A DNA stretch of 64,000 nucleotides, from contig NZ_JACJSB010000017.1 in NCBI RefSeq assembly GCF_014697585.1, positions 1 to 64,000 of the forward strand. Reading direction: 5' to 3'. The stretch comes from Dolichospermum sp. FACHB-1091 (GTDB lineage: Bacteria > Cyanobacteriota > Cyanobacteriia > Cyanobacteriales > Nostocaceae). Made by a program: the position numbers and the translations under genes. The notes beneath the pieces are model-generated. The model did no database searches and was not told the origin of the DNA. It saw nothing but the letters and a program-made list of their open reading frames with translations. This document shows, one piece after another, positions 16,440-26,338 of this stretch (the stretch's first letter is position 1; the number at the start of each line of letters is the position of its first letter).

Positions 16440-16464
16440 GTCTTTAAGTCCACGGACTTTAAGT
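16440..16464 (-). promoter_or_regulatory. C-box operator of the controller-endonuclease operon
   Basis: On the minus strand it reads ACTTAAAGT-CCGTGG-ACTTAAAGA: two direct half-sites around a palindromic centre AAGTCC-GT-GGACTT. This agrees with the C-protein consensus as I know it (ACTTATAGTC-type halves with a central CCGTGG). It lies 24 bp before the start of the controller gene. It should act first as activator and then as repressor site. Confidence 0.8.
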
Positions 16465-16550
16465 ACCATAATCATGTAAAATGAAGTATTAATCTTTTCC
16501 CAATGATACCCTATATAATTTGACATAGTAGTGTACAGAGTGCAAAAACC

Positions 16551-18575
16551 ATGAAACAAAGATACAAGAAAGGCTTACAAACATTCATTAGTTTTAGCTT
16601 ATTTACCAGCTTCCTCGCTCCTTATGGGGTTACAGCTACTCCTCCACGGACTCCAGATAAAACGGTCAACTGTGAGCTTCTAGTCGTGGGTGGTGGACTC
16701 TCAGGAGTAGCAACAACTTATGAAGCTTTACTTATGGGAAGAACAGTTTGTTTAACAGAAATAACCGACTGGTTGGGGGGACAAATTTCCTCTCAAGGAA
16801 CATCTGCATTGGACGAAAGACCAACTCAACGAGCTAAACAATTCTATTCCCGTGGATATTTGGAATTAAGAAACCGTATTCAACGCAAATATGGTAAACT
16901 TAACCCTGGTGAATGTTGGGTAAGTGATTCTTGTTTTCTTCCTGGTGATGCTCATGATATTATCACACAAATGCTCAAAGATGCCGAAAAGAAAGGTAAG
17001 GGAAAATTACAATTTTTTCCGAATACAGTAATTAAAGATTTAGAAATTAGTCCAGATGGCAAAATTATTAATAATGCGATCGCAATTCAACATCAACCAC
17101 TACCAGGTACACCACCTTTAAATACTAATACTTTATCTCAAACTATTGCAGATGCTTATAGTTATGAAAACTCATCTCTATTCAGGAAAACTATTATTCG
17201 TTTTCTTCCTAAACCAACTCCTAATAAGTTGGGAAAATGGTATGTTATAGACACAAGTGAAACCGGGGAAATTATTGCTTTAGCAGATGTTCCTTACCGT
17301 TTAGGAATTGATGCACTTTCTCACCTTGAACCTTCATCTTCTAGCACAACCAATGATCCTTATTGTACTCAAGGTTTTACTTATACCTTTGCTATGGAGG
17401 CAACAAAATCACCGCAACAAATCACAATGCCGTCATTTTATCCCCAATATGCACCATATTTTAGTTATGAATTAAAACGATTAGCAAACTTTGATTTAGT
17501 ATTTACCTATCGCCGAATTTGGAGTCCCCAAACAGGACAATTAACTAACTTTAATGGTGTGAAATTTACCGTACCCACACCTGGGGATATTTCCATGCAA
17601 AACTGGACTTGGGGAAATGATTACCGTCCAGGAACAGCCGCAGATAATCTGATTTACACTCGTCAACAATTAGAAAATTCTGGACAGTTAAAACCAGGAG
17701 GTTGGCAAGGTGGACTACGCACAGAAGCACTGCGTAAAGCTGAAGAAAAGGCTTTTTCTTATTTTTATTGGTTGTATGCAGGAACTACAGATTCTCAATT
17801 AGGAGAAGGGATAAAACAACCGCAGAAAAATATTCGTTTTTTAACAGGTTTAGATTCACCTATGGGGACGTTTCATGGTTTATCTAAATACCCCTATATG
17901 AGGGAAGGAAGACGTATTATTGGCCGTCCCAGTTGGGGACAACCGGAAGGTTTTGGGATTTGGGAAGTTGATATTTCTCGTCGTAATTATAATGATGAAT
18001 ATTATCGAAAAAATCTCCCAGCAAATATGTATCGCAATTTAAAAGCAACAGTGGCTGGTTTAGAAGTAACATCTGTAATTATGGGTAAAATTTCCCCAGA
18101 AAAAGTTGTTCGCAGAAGTCGTTCTACAATTTATCCTGACGCTGTAGGTATTGGTCATTATGCGATAGATTTTCATCCTTGTATGACAAAAACCCCACCG
18201 GAATTACCTGGTAATACGGAACGTGCAGGAGAACGAAGAGGTGCGGGTCTTGCTTATCCTTTCCAAATTGCACTCCGGGCAATGATTCCCCAACAAATTG
18301 ATAATTTATTGGTAGGAGGAAAAAGTATTGCTACTAGTCATATTGCGGCTGCGGCTTATCGCGTTCATTCTTTTGAATGGTCTTCTGGCGCTGCTGCGGG
18401 AACTGTGGCCAGTTTTGCGTTAAAACAAGGAATTGACCCCTATGAATTGGTTAATGATTTACCTAGACAAGAACCACAATTAGAAATTTTAAAACGGATC
18501 TTGACGGAAAATGGTAATCCTACCGCTTTTCCTGATACTTCTATTTTTAACGAAAATTGGGATGATTGGCGCTAG
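16551..18575 (+). CDS. Secreted FAD-dependent oxidoreductase
   Basis: 674 residues. A signal peptide (1-29, basic KQRYKKG then FISFSLFTSFLAPYGVTA) precedes a Rossmann nucleotide-binding site, ELLVVGGGLSGVATTYEA, and TDWLGGQ, the FAD_oxidored signature. The C-terminal DNLLVGGKSIATSHIAAAAY and the Gly/Ala-rich end complete the FAD fold. The export signal suggests the periplasm or thylakoid lumen. The substrate is unknown. It stands alone, 134 bp from the divergent restriction operon. Confidence 0.8.
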   Translation: MKQRYKKGLQTFISFSLFTSFLAPYGVTATPPRTPDKTVNCELLVVGGGLSGVATTYEALLMGRTVCLTEITDWLGGQISSQGTSALDERPTQRAKQFYSRGYLELRNRIQRKYGKLNPGECWVSDSCFLPGDAHDIITQMLKDAEKKGKGKLQFFPNTVIKDLEISPDGKIINNAIAIQHQPLPGTPPLNTNTLSQTIADAYSYENSSLFRKTIIRFLPKPTPNKLGKWYVIDTSETGEIIALADVPYRLGIDALSHLEPSSSSTTNDPYCTQGFTYTFAMEATKSPQQITMPSFYPQYAPYFSYELKRLANFDLVFTYRRIWSPQTGQLTNFNGVKFTVPTPGDISMQNWTWGNDYRPGTAADNLIYTRQQLENSGQLKPGGWQGGLRTEALRKAEEKAFSYFYWLYAGTTDSQLGEGIKQPQKNIRFLTGLDSPMGTFHGLSKYPYMREGRRIIGRPSWGQPEGFGIWEVDISRRNYNDEYYRKNLPANMYRNLKATVAGLEVTSVIMGKISPEKVVRRSRSTIYPDAVGIGHYAIDFHPCMTKTPPELPGNTERAGERRGAGLAYPFQIALRAMIPQQIDNLLVGGKSIATSHIAAAAYRVHSFEWSSGAAAGTVASFALKQGIDPYELVNDLPRQEPQLEILKRILTENGNPTAFPDTSIFNENWDDWR

Positions 18576-18643
18576 ATAAAATGTGATTCTAAAAACAAGA
18601 TTCCCAGATACCCAACTTCTCAAAAAAGTCTGGTATCTGAAAC

Positions 18644-19081
18644 TTAATCTGGTAGAAATTCAGAGTTGAGGGTTTGTTCACAACTGTATGGACATATTTC
18701 GGGAAATATTTGTTGACCTAATTCAGCTTCTCTCATTGCTAATGCTAAACCTAATTCGTAAGCTGTGAGAAAAACTTCTTCTAAATAAGGTTTCAAACTG
18801 GGACTATCTTGTAAAAGTAGTTTGATTTGCATACGTTGTTCTTGAATTGTACTCAACCAACTACTACTGCGTTTTTCTATTTGAAATTGCCATTTTAATA
18901 AATGTCCTAGCAATAGGGCTAATCTATTTCTTAATTCTTGTCTTTCTTTTCTTCCCAAGGTTTCTAATTCTTCAATTAGGTTAACAGTATCTAATGTATC
19001 CCATTGTTGAGTTTTGAGTAAATTAACCTGTTCTTCAGTCCAAGCATGAAAATCATTTGTATAGAGTGAAAAGGTGTTCAT
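18644..19081 (-). CDS. DUF29 family protein
   Basis: 145 residues from MNTFSLYTNDFHAWTEEQ. The features LYTNDFHAWTEEQVNLL, LIEELETLGRKERQELRNRL and LLGHLLKWQFQ define DUF29, a helical family very widespread and multicopy in cyanobacteria. Function unknown. An upstream in-frame ATG 13 codons earlier is less likely, because homologues start near this Met. Confidence 0.85.
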   Translation of the reverse strand: MNTFSLYTNDFHAWTEEQVNLLKTQQWDTLDTVNLIEELETLGRKERQELRNRLALLLGHLLKWQFQIEKRSSSWLSTIQEQRMQIKLLLQDSPSLKPYLEEVFLTAYELGLALAMREAELGQQIFPEICPYSCEQTLNSEFLPD

Positions 19082-19339
19082 TTTCGCACCTGTTATCATA
19101 TTTATAGATTCTGATTTCAATTGTATTCTGGATCTTATATCCTAAGTCCTGAAAAGGTAAAGTATTAATTACATAATCTACATGATCAATATTAATTACT
19201 ATTTTTACATATTATCGGCTTGTGTTTGGCTACTAACCTAGCCAGCAATAGATTAAACTAGTTATTTGTAATCTTAGTTTGAACAAAGTCGTTTTTGGCT
19301 CATTTTTCTATGGTGACAAAACTTGTGGATGTGTATACT

Positions 19340-19633
19340 ATGGCCTCAGCACCAACTGTGACACCTGACCGGGTTAATCAAGTGACTCGCAAAACCTATC
19401 CTAATTATAAGGTGATTGTCTTGAATGATGATTTTAACACTTTTCAGCACGTCGCTGAATGCTTAATGAAGTATATTCCTGGTATGTCGAGCGATCGCGC
19501 GTGGGATCTGACTAATCAGGTTCACTACGAAGGACGAGCAATTGTCTGGACAGGACCCCAAGAACCAGCGGAATTATACCACCAGCAACTACGTCGCGCT
19601 GGGTTGACAATGGCTCCCCTGGAAGCAGCCTAA
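19340..19633 (+). CDS. clpS: ATP-dependent Clp protease adaptor ClpS
   Basis: 97 residues from MASAPTVTPDRVN; in-frame TTG/ATG codons upstream would add up to 15. The core KVIVLNDDFNTFQHVAECLMKYIPGM and the C-terminal LRRAGLTMAPLE are diagnostic. ClpS delivers N-degron substrates to ClpC/ClpA. The usual N-end-rule binding residues (ND in VLNDDFNT) are present. It is followed after 1 bp by a DUF2103 gene, so the two are probably cotranscribed. Confidence 0.92.
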   Translation: MASAPTVTPDRVNQVTRKTYPNYKVIVLNDDFNTFQHVAECLMKYIPGMSSDRAWDLTNQVHYEGRAIVWTGPQEPAELYHQQLRRAGLTMAPLEAA

Positions 19634-19634
19634 T

Positions 19635-19931
19635 ATGTCTAAACCCACCGATGGTAGACTTGTTTGGAATCACTCTACCCATATTCCCGGTCTAATTCCC
19701 ATTTTAGAACGTTTGTGCCAACACAATGGCATTCTTACTGTCACCCCTGCGGTAATTGGCAGAGCCAGGGGTCATGCTCCGAAAATGCAGTTGCGTGTGT
19801 CAGTACCCATTCGCGGTGGTTATAAAATCATTGCGCGTCAGGGTAAAACAGTACAGGAGGTGTTTATCCTCACAACTTTACTACAGGATGAACTGGAAAG
19901 TGCGATAGCCATTGCTATGAAAATTGCGTAA
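19635..19931 (+). CDS. DUF2103 family protein
   Basis: 98 residues, compact and basic. It begins SKPTDGRLVWNHSTHIPGLI and includes ITPAVIGRARGHAP-like and GGYKIIARQGKTVQEVF segments, which mark DUF2103, a cyanobacterial and archaeal family annotated as a possible metal-binding protein. It starts right after clpS. The conserved His/Arg cluster RARGHAP is visible. Function unknown. Confidence 0.8.
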   Translation: MSKPTDGRLVWNHSTHIPGLIPILERLCQHNGILTVTPAVIGRARGHAPKMQLRVSVPIRGGYKIIARQGKTVQEVFILTTLLQDELESAIAIAMKIA

Positions 19932-20229
19932 ATTATGAATTTACAAACAGCAAGGTTAGAACTAAATTTCAGTTTTAACCTTGACTTTTGATTATTCTTC
20001 AATTTTATGAATTGCAAATTTATGTACCGGTAAACTCAAGATAGAAGAAAATGTTAAAAAATATGACAAAGCTATAGTTACAAACCGCAATGCTTCCACA
20101 ATTTTCTTCACATATAACGGATTATTTCAAGTTTTATGACAATGTTCTATGACAATGTTTTATGACAACTGGAATCGAGTTAGTCTAAAAAATAGAAGAA
20201 TAATATTGGTGTTGAGGTAATAATTAATT

Positions 20230-20664
20230 ATGCAAATCAAAGGAATAGCACTCTCCTTGGTTTTGGGTCTTTCCTTACCCATAGTTGCAGATATTTGTGT
20301 TCCGAGTCAAGCTGTAGCTAATCTTGCTTTTCCAGAGGGAAAATTTTTTGATGTCGAAGGACAACTACAACCACCCAGTTGGAATTTAACTCTTTGGCAA
20401 GCTCAAGGTAAGTATTATTACAAAAACAAAAATCTCAAAACAGGTAAACAAATTTGTTTAATTGGTGCTAAAGCATCTGGTACTCAACCGCGTCCGGTAT
20501 TCACGTGGACTAATGCTAAATATAAATATCGAGTTTCTTGGCAAATTGTGCAACGGGAATTGATCAGATTAGAGGTAATAGATCCTTCAGGTAAGGTGAT
20601 TTTCAATCAATTGTTCGTTAGCGAACCTGGGAAATTTGAAAATCCCAATACAACTAAATGTTAG
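20230..20664 (+). CDS. Hypothetical secreted protein
   Basis: 144 residues with a signal peptide (MQIKGIALSLVLGLSLPIVA, probable cleavage near the AVA motif). The mature part is small and beta-rich, with two Cys (KQICLI and the terminal TKC) that could pair. I recognise no family. Its 5' side is a 298-bp AT-rich gap in which I see no gene. Confidence 0.6.
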   Translation: MQIKGIALSLVLGLSLPIVADICVPSQAVANLAFPEGKFFDVEGQLQPPSWNLTLWQAQGKYYYKNKNLKTGKQICLIGAKASGTQPRPVFTWTNAKYKYRVSWQIVQRELIRLEVIDPSGKVIFNQLFVSEPGKFENPNTTKC

Positions 20665-20859
20665 GAGATACTAAAATAGCGATATTACTGAATAAAAAAT
20701 ATGAACTGATCTGATTTATTTACCAATGCAAAACCTACTGAAAATCCGATCTAAAACCGATTCTGTTTTGATTGATTTAGTAGCAAGTGGGTTGGGTTGA
20801 CGCAAGTAAACCCAACAATACCCGCAATTAATAATCCTAAATTACAACCCAAAAACCAT

Positions 20860-21060
20860 TTAAGGATCTTCTGGAAACACCCATTTTGGTGGTTCTGTCA
20901 TTTTTTTCCGCAATCTTTCTTCAGCTATTTCTAGCATTTTGTCTAGGGAAGTTTCGGAGATAAATTTTGAAGTTGATTCTCTAAACTCGATATGGGGACA
21001 TTTATCACCTAAAACACAACCGTTAACACAAGCTTCAGCACAGTTAATTTTTTGTTCCAT
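20860..21060 (-). CDS. Small cysteine-rich conserved hypothetical protein
   Basis: 66 residues. The N-terminal half has four Cys and a His (INCAEACVNGCVLGDKCPHI), which could bind zinc or an iron-sulfur cluster. The second half is a short amphipathic helix (LDKMLEIAEERLRKKM). A convincing small gene by composition. No function can be assigned. Confidence 0.6.
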   Translation of the reverse strand: MEQKINCAEACVNGCVLGDKCPHIEFRESTSKFISETSLDKMLEIAEERLRKKMTEPPKWVFPEDP

Positions 21061-21187
21061 AATTAATTCCTCAAGAGTTTTTACTATTATTGGTAATGGG
21101 TAATTACCTTATTTCTTTCTTAAACTAGTGTACTGTAGGGGTTTAAGATTGCGCTTTTCCTCTATCCCTGAAGTAGAATAACCCTTC

Positions 21188-22582
21188 ATGTCCGAATTAT
21201 TGGCTAATACTGGAACTATTGCGGCGATCGCTACTGCTGTTGTCCCTCAACAAGGTAGTGTAGGTATGGTGCGGGTTTCTGGTGATCATGCCATAGCCAT
21301 CGCTCAAACTCTATTTTATGCCCCAGGGCGACAAATTTGGGAAAGTCACCGGATTCTTTACGGTTATATCCGTCAACCTCAAACAAAGCAAATTATTGAT
21401 GAGGCTTTATTGTTGATAATGAAAGCCCCCCGTTCTTTTACCCGTGAAAATGTAGTAGAATTTCATTGTCATGGGGGAATTATAGCGGTACAACAAGTAT
21501 TACAACTATGCTTAGAAAATGGCGCAAGATTAGCCCAACCGGGAGAATTTACCTTAAGAGCATTTTTAAATGGTAGATTAGATTTAACCCAAGCGGAAAG
21601 TATCGCTGATTTGGTGGGAGCAAAATCACCTCAAGCTGCTCAAATGGCTTTGGCTGGGTTACAGGGTAAATTAGCCGAACCTATTCGCAAATTACGGGCT
21701 AATTGTTTAGATATTTTGGCAGAAATTGAGGCCAGAATTGATTTTGAGGAAGATCTACCACCTTTAGATCAAAAAAGAATTATTACCGAAATTGAGCAAG
21801 TGACTGAGGAAATTAGTCAATTATTAACCACAAAAGACAAAGGTGAATTATTAAGAACTGGTTTAAAAGTGGCCATAGTGGGGCGGCCAAATGTGGGAAA
21901 ATCAAGTTTATTAAATGCTTGGAGTCGGAGCGATCGCGCCATTGTCACAGATTTACCAGGAACAACCCGGGATGTGGTAGAATCTCAATTAATTGTAGGA
22001 GGGATTCCCGTACAGGTACTAGATACAGCGGGGATTCGGGACACAACAGATCAAGTAGAAAAGATTGGTGTAGAGCGATCTCATCGTGCTGCTAATGCTG
22101 CTGATTTGGTATTATTGACTATTGATGCTACCGCAGGTTGGACACCAGCAGATCAAGAAATTTATGCAGAAGTAAAACACCAGAATGTAATTTTAGTAAT
22201 TAATAAAATTGACCTGATTTCATTAGCAGAACAAGAAAACCTTAAATCCAAAATCCCAAATCCCAAATCCAAAATTGTCACAGCCGCAGCTATAAATCAA
22301 GGAATTGATAGTTTAGAAAAGGCGATTTTAGAAATAGTTCAAGCCGGAAAAGTTCAAGCCGCTGATATGGATTTAGCAATTAATCAACGCCAAGCAGCAG
22401 CTTTAATAAAAGCGAAAAGCGATTTAGAACAAGTGCAATTTACAATCACTGAACAATTACCCTTAGATTTTTGGACAATTGATTTAAGAGGTGCAATTCA
22501 AGCATTAGGAGAAATCACTGGTGAAGAAGTTACAGAATCAGTTTTAGATCGGATTTTCAGTAGGTTTTGCATTGGTAAATAA
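21188..22582 (+). CDS. mnmE: tRNA modification GTPase MnmE
   Basis: 464 residues. It has an N-terminal folate-binding domain, a helical domain and an inserted G domain with GRPNVGKSS (G1), PGTTRDV (G2), DTAG (G3) and NKID (G4). The C-terminus FCIGK carries the essential Cys. With MnmG it makes the cmnm5U34 modification in tRNAs reading NNA/NNG codons. An extra run of about 12 residues ([13 protein letters not shown]) after NKID comes from a short tandem repeat inserted in frame. Confidence 0.95.
   Translation: MSELLANTGTIAAIATAVVPQQGSVGMVRVSGDHAIAIAQTLFYAPGRQIWESHRILYGYIRQPQTKQIIDEALLLIMKAPRSFTRENVVEFHCHGGIIAVQQVLQLCLENGARLAQPGEFTLRAFLNGRLDLTQAESIADLVGAKSPQAAQMALAGLQGKLAEPIRKLRANCLDILAEIEARIDFEEDLPPLDQKRIITEIEQVTEEISQLLTTKDKGELLRTGLKVAIVGRPNVGKSSLLNAWSRSDRAIVTDLPGTTRDVVESQLIVGGIPVQVLDTAGIRDTTDQVEKIGVERSHRAANAADLVLLTIDATAGWTPADQEIYAEVKHQNVILVINKIDLISLAEQENLKSKIPNPKSKIVTAAAINQGIDSLEKAILEIVQAGKVQAADMDLAINQRQAAALIKAKSDLEQVQFTITEQLPLDFWTIDLRGAIQALGEITGEEVTESVLDRIFSRFCIGK
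22241..22275. repeat. Short tandem repeat (CCAAATC-type) inside mnmE
   Basis: Heptamer-like AAATCCC/CCAAATC units, a class normally found between genes, lie within the mnmE G domain. They keep the frame and encode Lys-Ser-Lys-Ile-Pro-like repeats just after the G4 motif. Confidence 0.75.
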
Positions 22583-22726
22583 ATCAGATCAGTTCATATT
22601 TTTTCTTCAGTAATGCCGATATTTTGATATATTCTCAGAGGATGAATGAATAGTAAATCAAACTCTTACAATCTTCTTGGGGACTTTGCGCCTTTGCGCC
22701 TTTGCGTGAGATAAAAACTCAAAAAA

Positions 22727-22811
22727 CGGAGAGGGGGAGATTCGAACTCCCGGAAGCTTTCACTTCACCTGATTTCAAGTCAGGCGCAATCGACCACTCT
22801 GCCACCTCTCC
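22727..22811 (-). tRNA. tRNA-Ser (anticodon TGA)
   Basis: 85 nt class II tRNA. The acceptor GGAGAGG pairs with CCTCTCC, with discriminator G. The anticodon stem CCTGA/TCAGG encloses CTTGAAA, giving TGA for UCA codons. There is a long variable arm (TGAAGTGAAAGCTTCC region) and the T loop TTCGAAT. No CCA is encoded. Confidence 0.93.
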
Positions 22812-22884
22812 ATATTTGCCAGAATTGTAGAAAATCAAAACTGACAAATAACATCATAACATATAATTACAGAATTGGCAGCAC

Positions 22885-23796
22885 TCAAACCAAAGAATTA
22901 TAAAAAACTTCCTCAGCAGCCACTTGGTAGTCCTTACCCACCCAAACGAGAGCAACTTTTGTCACCACACCCCCATCTAAAGAAACCAGGGAGAAATTCC
23001 GTAATTTTAAGCCGTTTTCCTGGACAATTCTGGGGACATTAGCAGCATTTAGGTAAATAGTCCCTTCTGGACTTTTAAATACAGCTTTCCTTTGTAGTTT
23101 CTTAGTATGGCGCAGAGTCCGGTGCATATGACCAAAAGCAACTAAAGAAACTGTTTTGTTCATGTTGAGAGTTTGAGAAATGGCCGCCGCTAAATCAGGA
23201 TCACCGAAATCACCGCCAATGGGATGCCAATCTTTGCCACAAGGGTCCTCAGCGCGATCGCCTAAACCACTAGGTCCATTGTGTCCTAGAAAAATAATAT
23301 TGTCGCAAGTAGCAGTTTTTGCAGCTTTAACAATCTTATCTGCGGATTCCTCTAAACTAGAGACACCATAACGTTCTTCACACATTTGGGCAAATCGCCA
23401 TTCAGGTCCGCCCCAGGTAAAAGGACGACCACCCACCACAGTTAAATTCCACTGAGGAAAATCTAACTTACCATAACCGACTTGGGCAGACCCTAATAAA
23501 TCTAGTTGTTCCTGCACCCAGTCTTCCTTGGTGCGGTCATAAGGACATTTTTTGCGTCCCCACTCCGTGGCCGAGTACCATGCGTCATGGTTGCCCATTA
23601 CCACCGCTTTGGGAAGATCCAGAGAAGCGATCGTTTTTACCACTTCTACTGATTCATTCCCGAAATCGCCGACAAATAGCACTAAGTCTACATTGAGATG
23701 TTTAAGTGCCATACCATCTTCCACGTCCCATTGGTCGTGAATATCCCCAATTACAGCAATTTTCACAGGTTTTGATTGAGTTTTCTGACTGGTCAT
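22885..23796 (-). CDS. Metallophosphoesterase, cyanobacterial TIGR04168-like
   Basis: 303 residues. The calcineurin-type metal motifs are in order: GDIHDQWD (D-x-H), FVGDFG (GD), GNHD near residue 69, FLGHNGPSG and FGHMH near 222. The insert PEWRFAQMCEERYGVSS is typical of a cyanobacteria-plant phosphoesterase group. It should hydrolyse a phosphoester using two metals. The substrate is unknown. Monocistronic, convergent with nothing. Confidence 0.85.
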   Translation of the reverse strand: MTSQKTQSKPVKIAVIGDIHDQWDVEDGMALKHLNVDLVLFVGDFGNESVEVVKTIASLDLPKAVVMGNHDAWYSATEWGRKKCPYDRTKEDWVQEQLDLLGSAQVGYGKLDFPQWNLTVVGGRPFTWGGPEWRFAQMCEERYGVSSLEESADKIVKAAKTATCDNIIFLGHNGPSGLGDRAEDPCGKDWHPIGGDFGDPDLAAAISQTLNMNKTVSLVAFGHMHRTLRHTKKLQRKAVFKSPEGTIYLNAANVPRIVQENGLKLRNFSLVSLDGGVVTKVALVWVGKDYQVAAEEVFYNSLV

Positions 23797-23947
23797 GCCA
23801 CTTTAAAAAGCCGTATATCTCCAGGATAGGAAACTCCAAGGAATTTGGGCATAAATTGCTAATATCAATCATCCCCTATTTTTGGTAAAAACTACTATAA
23901 TTAAATTCATCGCCTAATCTCATTCTATAAGAAAGCGGTTTTTAATT

Positions 23948-24913
23948 GTGTTTACAACTACACTTACTCAACCAAAATCAGTTAATCTACCATTAGATTT
24001 ATTTACCGCCATTGAGGATCTCAAAACAGAACTGAATGCGGTAATATTAGCCCACTACTACCAAGACCCTGATATTCAAGACATTTCCGACTTTATTGGT
24101 GACTCCTTACAATTAGCCAAAGCTGCGGTAAATACTCAAGCGGATGTAATTGTTTTTGCTGGTGTTCATTTCATGGCGGAAACAGCCAAAATTCTCAATC
24201 CTGATAAATTGGTACTATTACCAGATATCAATGCAGGTTGTTCTTTAGCAGATAGTTGTCCTCCCCAAGAGTTTGCAGCTTTCAAAGCCGCACACCCTGA
24301 CCATTTAGTTATTTCCTATATTAACTGCTCTGCCGAAATTAAGGCCATGAGCGATATTATCTGCACCAGTTCCAACGCTGTGAAAATTGTCCAGCAAATA
24401 CCCCCTCAACAGCCAATTATTTTTGCCCCAGATCGGAACTTAGGACGGTATGTAATGTCACAAACCGGACGGGAAATGCTCCTATGGCAAGGTAGTTGTA
24501 TTGTCCATGAAACTTTTTCGGAAAAGAAAATAGTGGAGTTAAAAATTACACATCCTCAAGCGGAAGCGATCGCTCACCCCGAATGTGAAACCAGCGTCTT
24601 ACGTCACGCCAGCTTTATTGGCTCTACAGCCGCCTTACTCAATTATTGTCAAACCAGCCCTAGCCAGGAATTTATCGTGGCTACAGAGCCAGGAATCATT
24701 CACCAAATGCAAAAACTAGCACCTGACAAACACTTTATTCCTGCACCTCCACAAAATGATTGTAACTGTAACGAATGTCCATTTATGCGGTTAAATACCT
24801 TAGAAAAACTGTATTTAGCCATGAAAAATCGCACTCCAGAAATTACTATGTCAGAAGAAATCCGCCTGGCTGCGTTGCGACCCCTGGGACGGATGTTAGA
24901 AATGAGTAAATAG
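23948..24913 (+). CDS. nadA: Quinolinate synthase A
   Basis: 321 residues from a GTG start. It condenses iminoaspartate with dihydroxyacetone phosphate to quinolinate in NAD synthesis, using a [4Fe-4S] cluster. The three cluster Cys are expected in [10 protein letters not shown], the middle [13 protein letters not shown] or HPEC region, and [11 protein letters not shown]. The signatures [19 protein letters not shown] and HPECETSV are conserved. Length is normal. Confidence 0.95.
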   Translation: MFTTTLTQPKSVNLPLDLFTAIEDLKTELNAVILAHYYQDPDIQDISDFIGDSLQLAKAAVNTQADVIVFAGVHFMAETAKILNPDKLVLLPDINAGCSLADSCPPQEFAAFKAAHPDHLVISYINCSAEIKAMSDIICTSSNAVKIVQQIPPQQPIIFAPDRNLGRYVMSQTGREMLLWQGSCIVHETFSEKKIVELKITHPQAEAIAHPECETSVLRHASFIGSTAALLNYCQTSPSQEFIVATEPGIIHQMQKLAPDKHFIPAPPQNDCNCNECPFMRLNTLEKLYLAMKNRTPEITMSEEIRLAALRPLGRMLEMSK

Positions 24914-24930
24914 TGGAAATTCCAGAAATT

Positions 24931-24956
24931 TGAAATCTGAAATCTGAAATCTGAAC
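24931..24956. repeat. Heptamer tandem repeat (TGAAATC)n
   Basis: Three to four TGAAATC units in the 47-bp gap between the convergent nadA and the following minus-strand gene. Confidence 0.8.
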
Positions 24957-24960
24957 CTGC

Positions 24961-25872
24961 TCACAATTCACTTTTCTCAGCTTTTTTCTGGGCAACCTGA
25001 CTAAACTTCTTGTATAATTTAGTTCTAATTTGTGCCTCTTGATAGCGGCTGTGGCTAGGTGAAACCTGACTCATTAAATCAGAGGCCCGTTGCCAAGTAG
25101 CAGCCAACTCCAACCACTGAGTTGAGGTTATAGCTGTTCTACTAGCAACACTAGCCCGGTTAGCCAGTCGTACAGATGCGGCAAATGGATCATCAGATGG
25201 AGTAGAAAGACTTTGGCTAGATCGTCTTTGACTTACTGTTTGGGAATATTGAGAACCTGTTAATACTAAAAAACTTTTCAGTTTATTACCCAAGCGAAAA
25301 TTCAACCAAGCCAGTAAAATTAGTGAACATAAACCAGAAACAGCTATTAATCCAGTGTTAACCGGAATTTTCTCTTGATCTTGATTCTTGAGTAAAGATT
25401 GGGGTTCAGCTAAAATGGGTTTTCTTGACTTGGCATAAGTTTCCGTTAAATCTCGAATTAATCGCTTCCAGAAACTTGGTTGAGATAGTATAACTTCCTG
25501 TGACCACAGAAATTGATGATCGGGATCACGATGAATTTCCTCTAACCATAGTAATTTTTCCTCTCTGACAATTCTACTATTGATATAGACTCGGCGAATG
25601 TGACGTGGTGCAATTGACTCCAAAATTTGTTGGATTTTTGGGACTAAGGTAGATTGGTCAAGCTGCCCTACCGTCGCCGCTTCACACAAAACTTGTAATA
25701 CACCAGCCGCAAAAATTGCCCTAGTTCTGACACCAGACATAACTAGCCTTTCGTTCAAGACTTGAATAATCGCCGCAACGCTGCCCTGGTGAGCTTGCCA
25801 AGCGATATCATTTACCCGATCTACCATTTGATATTTAGTGATAGCTGCAGGACCATGATTGCATTCCTGCAA
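24961..25872 (-). CDS. Conserved cyanobacterial protein with one membrane segment
   Basis: 303 residues. The N-terminal 120 residues (GSVAAIIQVLNERL, GVRTRAIFAAGVLQVLCEA, IESIAPRHIRRVYINSRIV-like) form a domain I have seen only in cyanobacterial hypothetical proteins. A membrane helix lies at about 175-193 (TGLIAVSGLCSLILLAWL). The C-terminal part is helical and Ser/Gln-rich, ending in a basic tail. Function unknown. Confidence 0.65.
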   Translation of the reverse strand: MQECNHGPAAITKYQMVDRVNDIAWQAHQGSVAAIIQVLNERLVMSGVRTRAIFAAGVLQVLCEAATVGQLDQSTLVPKIQQILESIAPRHIRRVYINSRIVREEKLLWLEEIHRDPDHQFLWSQEVILSQPSFWKRLIRDLTETYAKSRKPILAEPQSLLKNQDQEKIPVNTGLIAVSGLCSLILLAWLNFRLGNKLKSFLVLTGSQYSQTVSQRRSSQSLSTPSDDPFAASVRLANRASVASRTAITSTQWLELAATWQRASDLMSQVSPSHSRYQEAQIRTKLYKKFSQVAQKKAEKSEL

Positions 25873-26059
25873 AATTTGTTGGAGTTAAATACTGATCGTC
25901 CAGCCCCCATAAGGATTCTACCTATTCCTGGGAAGGAACTAGAACTATAGAATAGAACCGCATATCTTCAATTGTCAAGGTGCAGTGTCTACTTACTAGG
26001 TAGCAATTGGGTTTTTATCCTGGTTGATTACTTTTCCACAAAACCCATTATACCAAAAG

Positions 26060-26083
26060 CCGTCCTAGAAAGACGGGGTTTTT
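26060..26083 (+). terminator. Rho-independent terminator-like hairpin with no gene upstream
   Basis: The stem CCGTC/GACGG with a 7-base loop is followed by GGTTTTTAA. It reads on the plus strand, where the nearest upstream gene (nadA) ended 1.1 kb earlier, so it may end an unannotated transcript. Confidence 0.45.
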
Positions 26084-26306
26084 AACCCAAATTTTCGATC
26101 ATCTGTGGATAATTCGGTGGCAATTAAGCAAAATTGACTTGTCAATAGCGCCTTGTGTAAATCGTTAATCTCAATCATCAAGTAAGTTACATCATCTTTT
26201 CTTATGAAGGACTGAACTTAATCAAGTCAGGAGGATTTCAATTGTTGTCTATTTTCCCGCTTCACAATATTTAACATTGTTCAGCAATTCATGAACTCAG
26301 ATTGAG

Positions 26307-26338
26307 TTAAGTAGGTTGGGGTTAAAAATTGTCGTTAT
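26307..26338. repeat. Partial copy of the TAAGTAGGT dispersed element
   Basis: TTAAGTAGGTTGGGGTTAAA followed by AATTGTCGTTAT. It matches one arm of the inverted-repeat element at 43190-43298 and the copy at 54138, with one mismatch. Confidence 0.8.
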
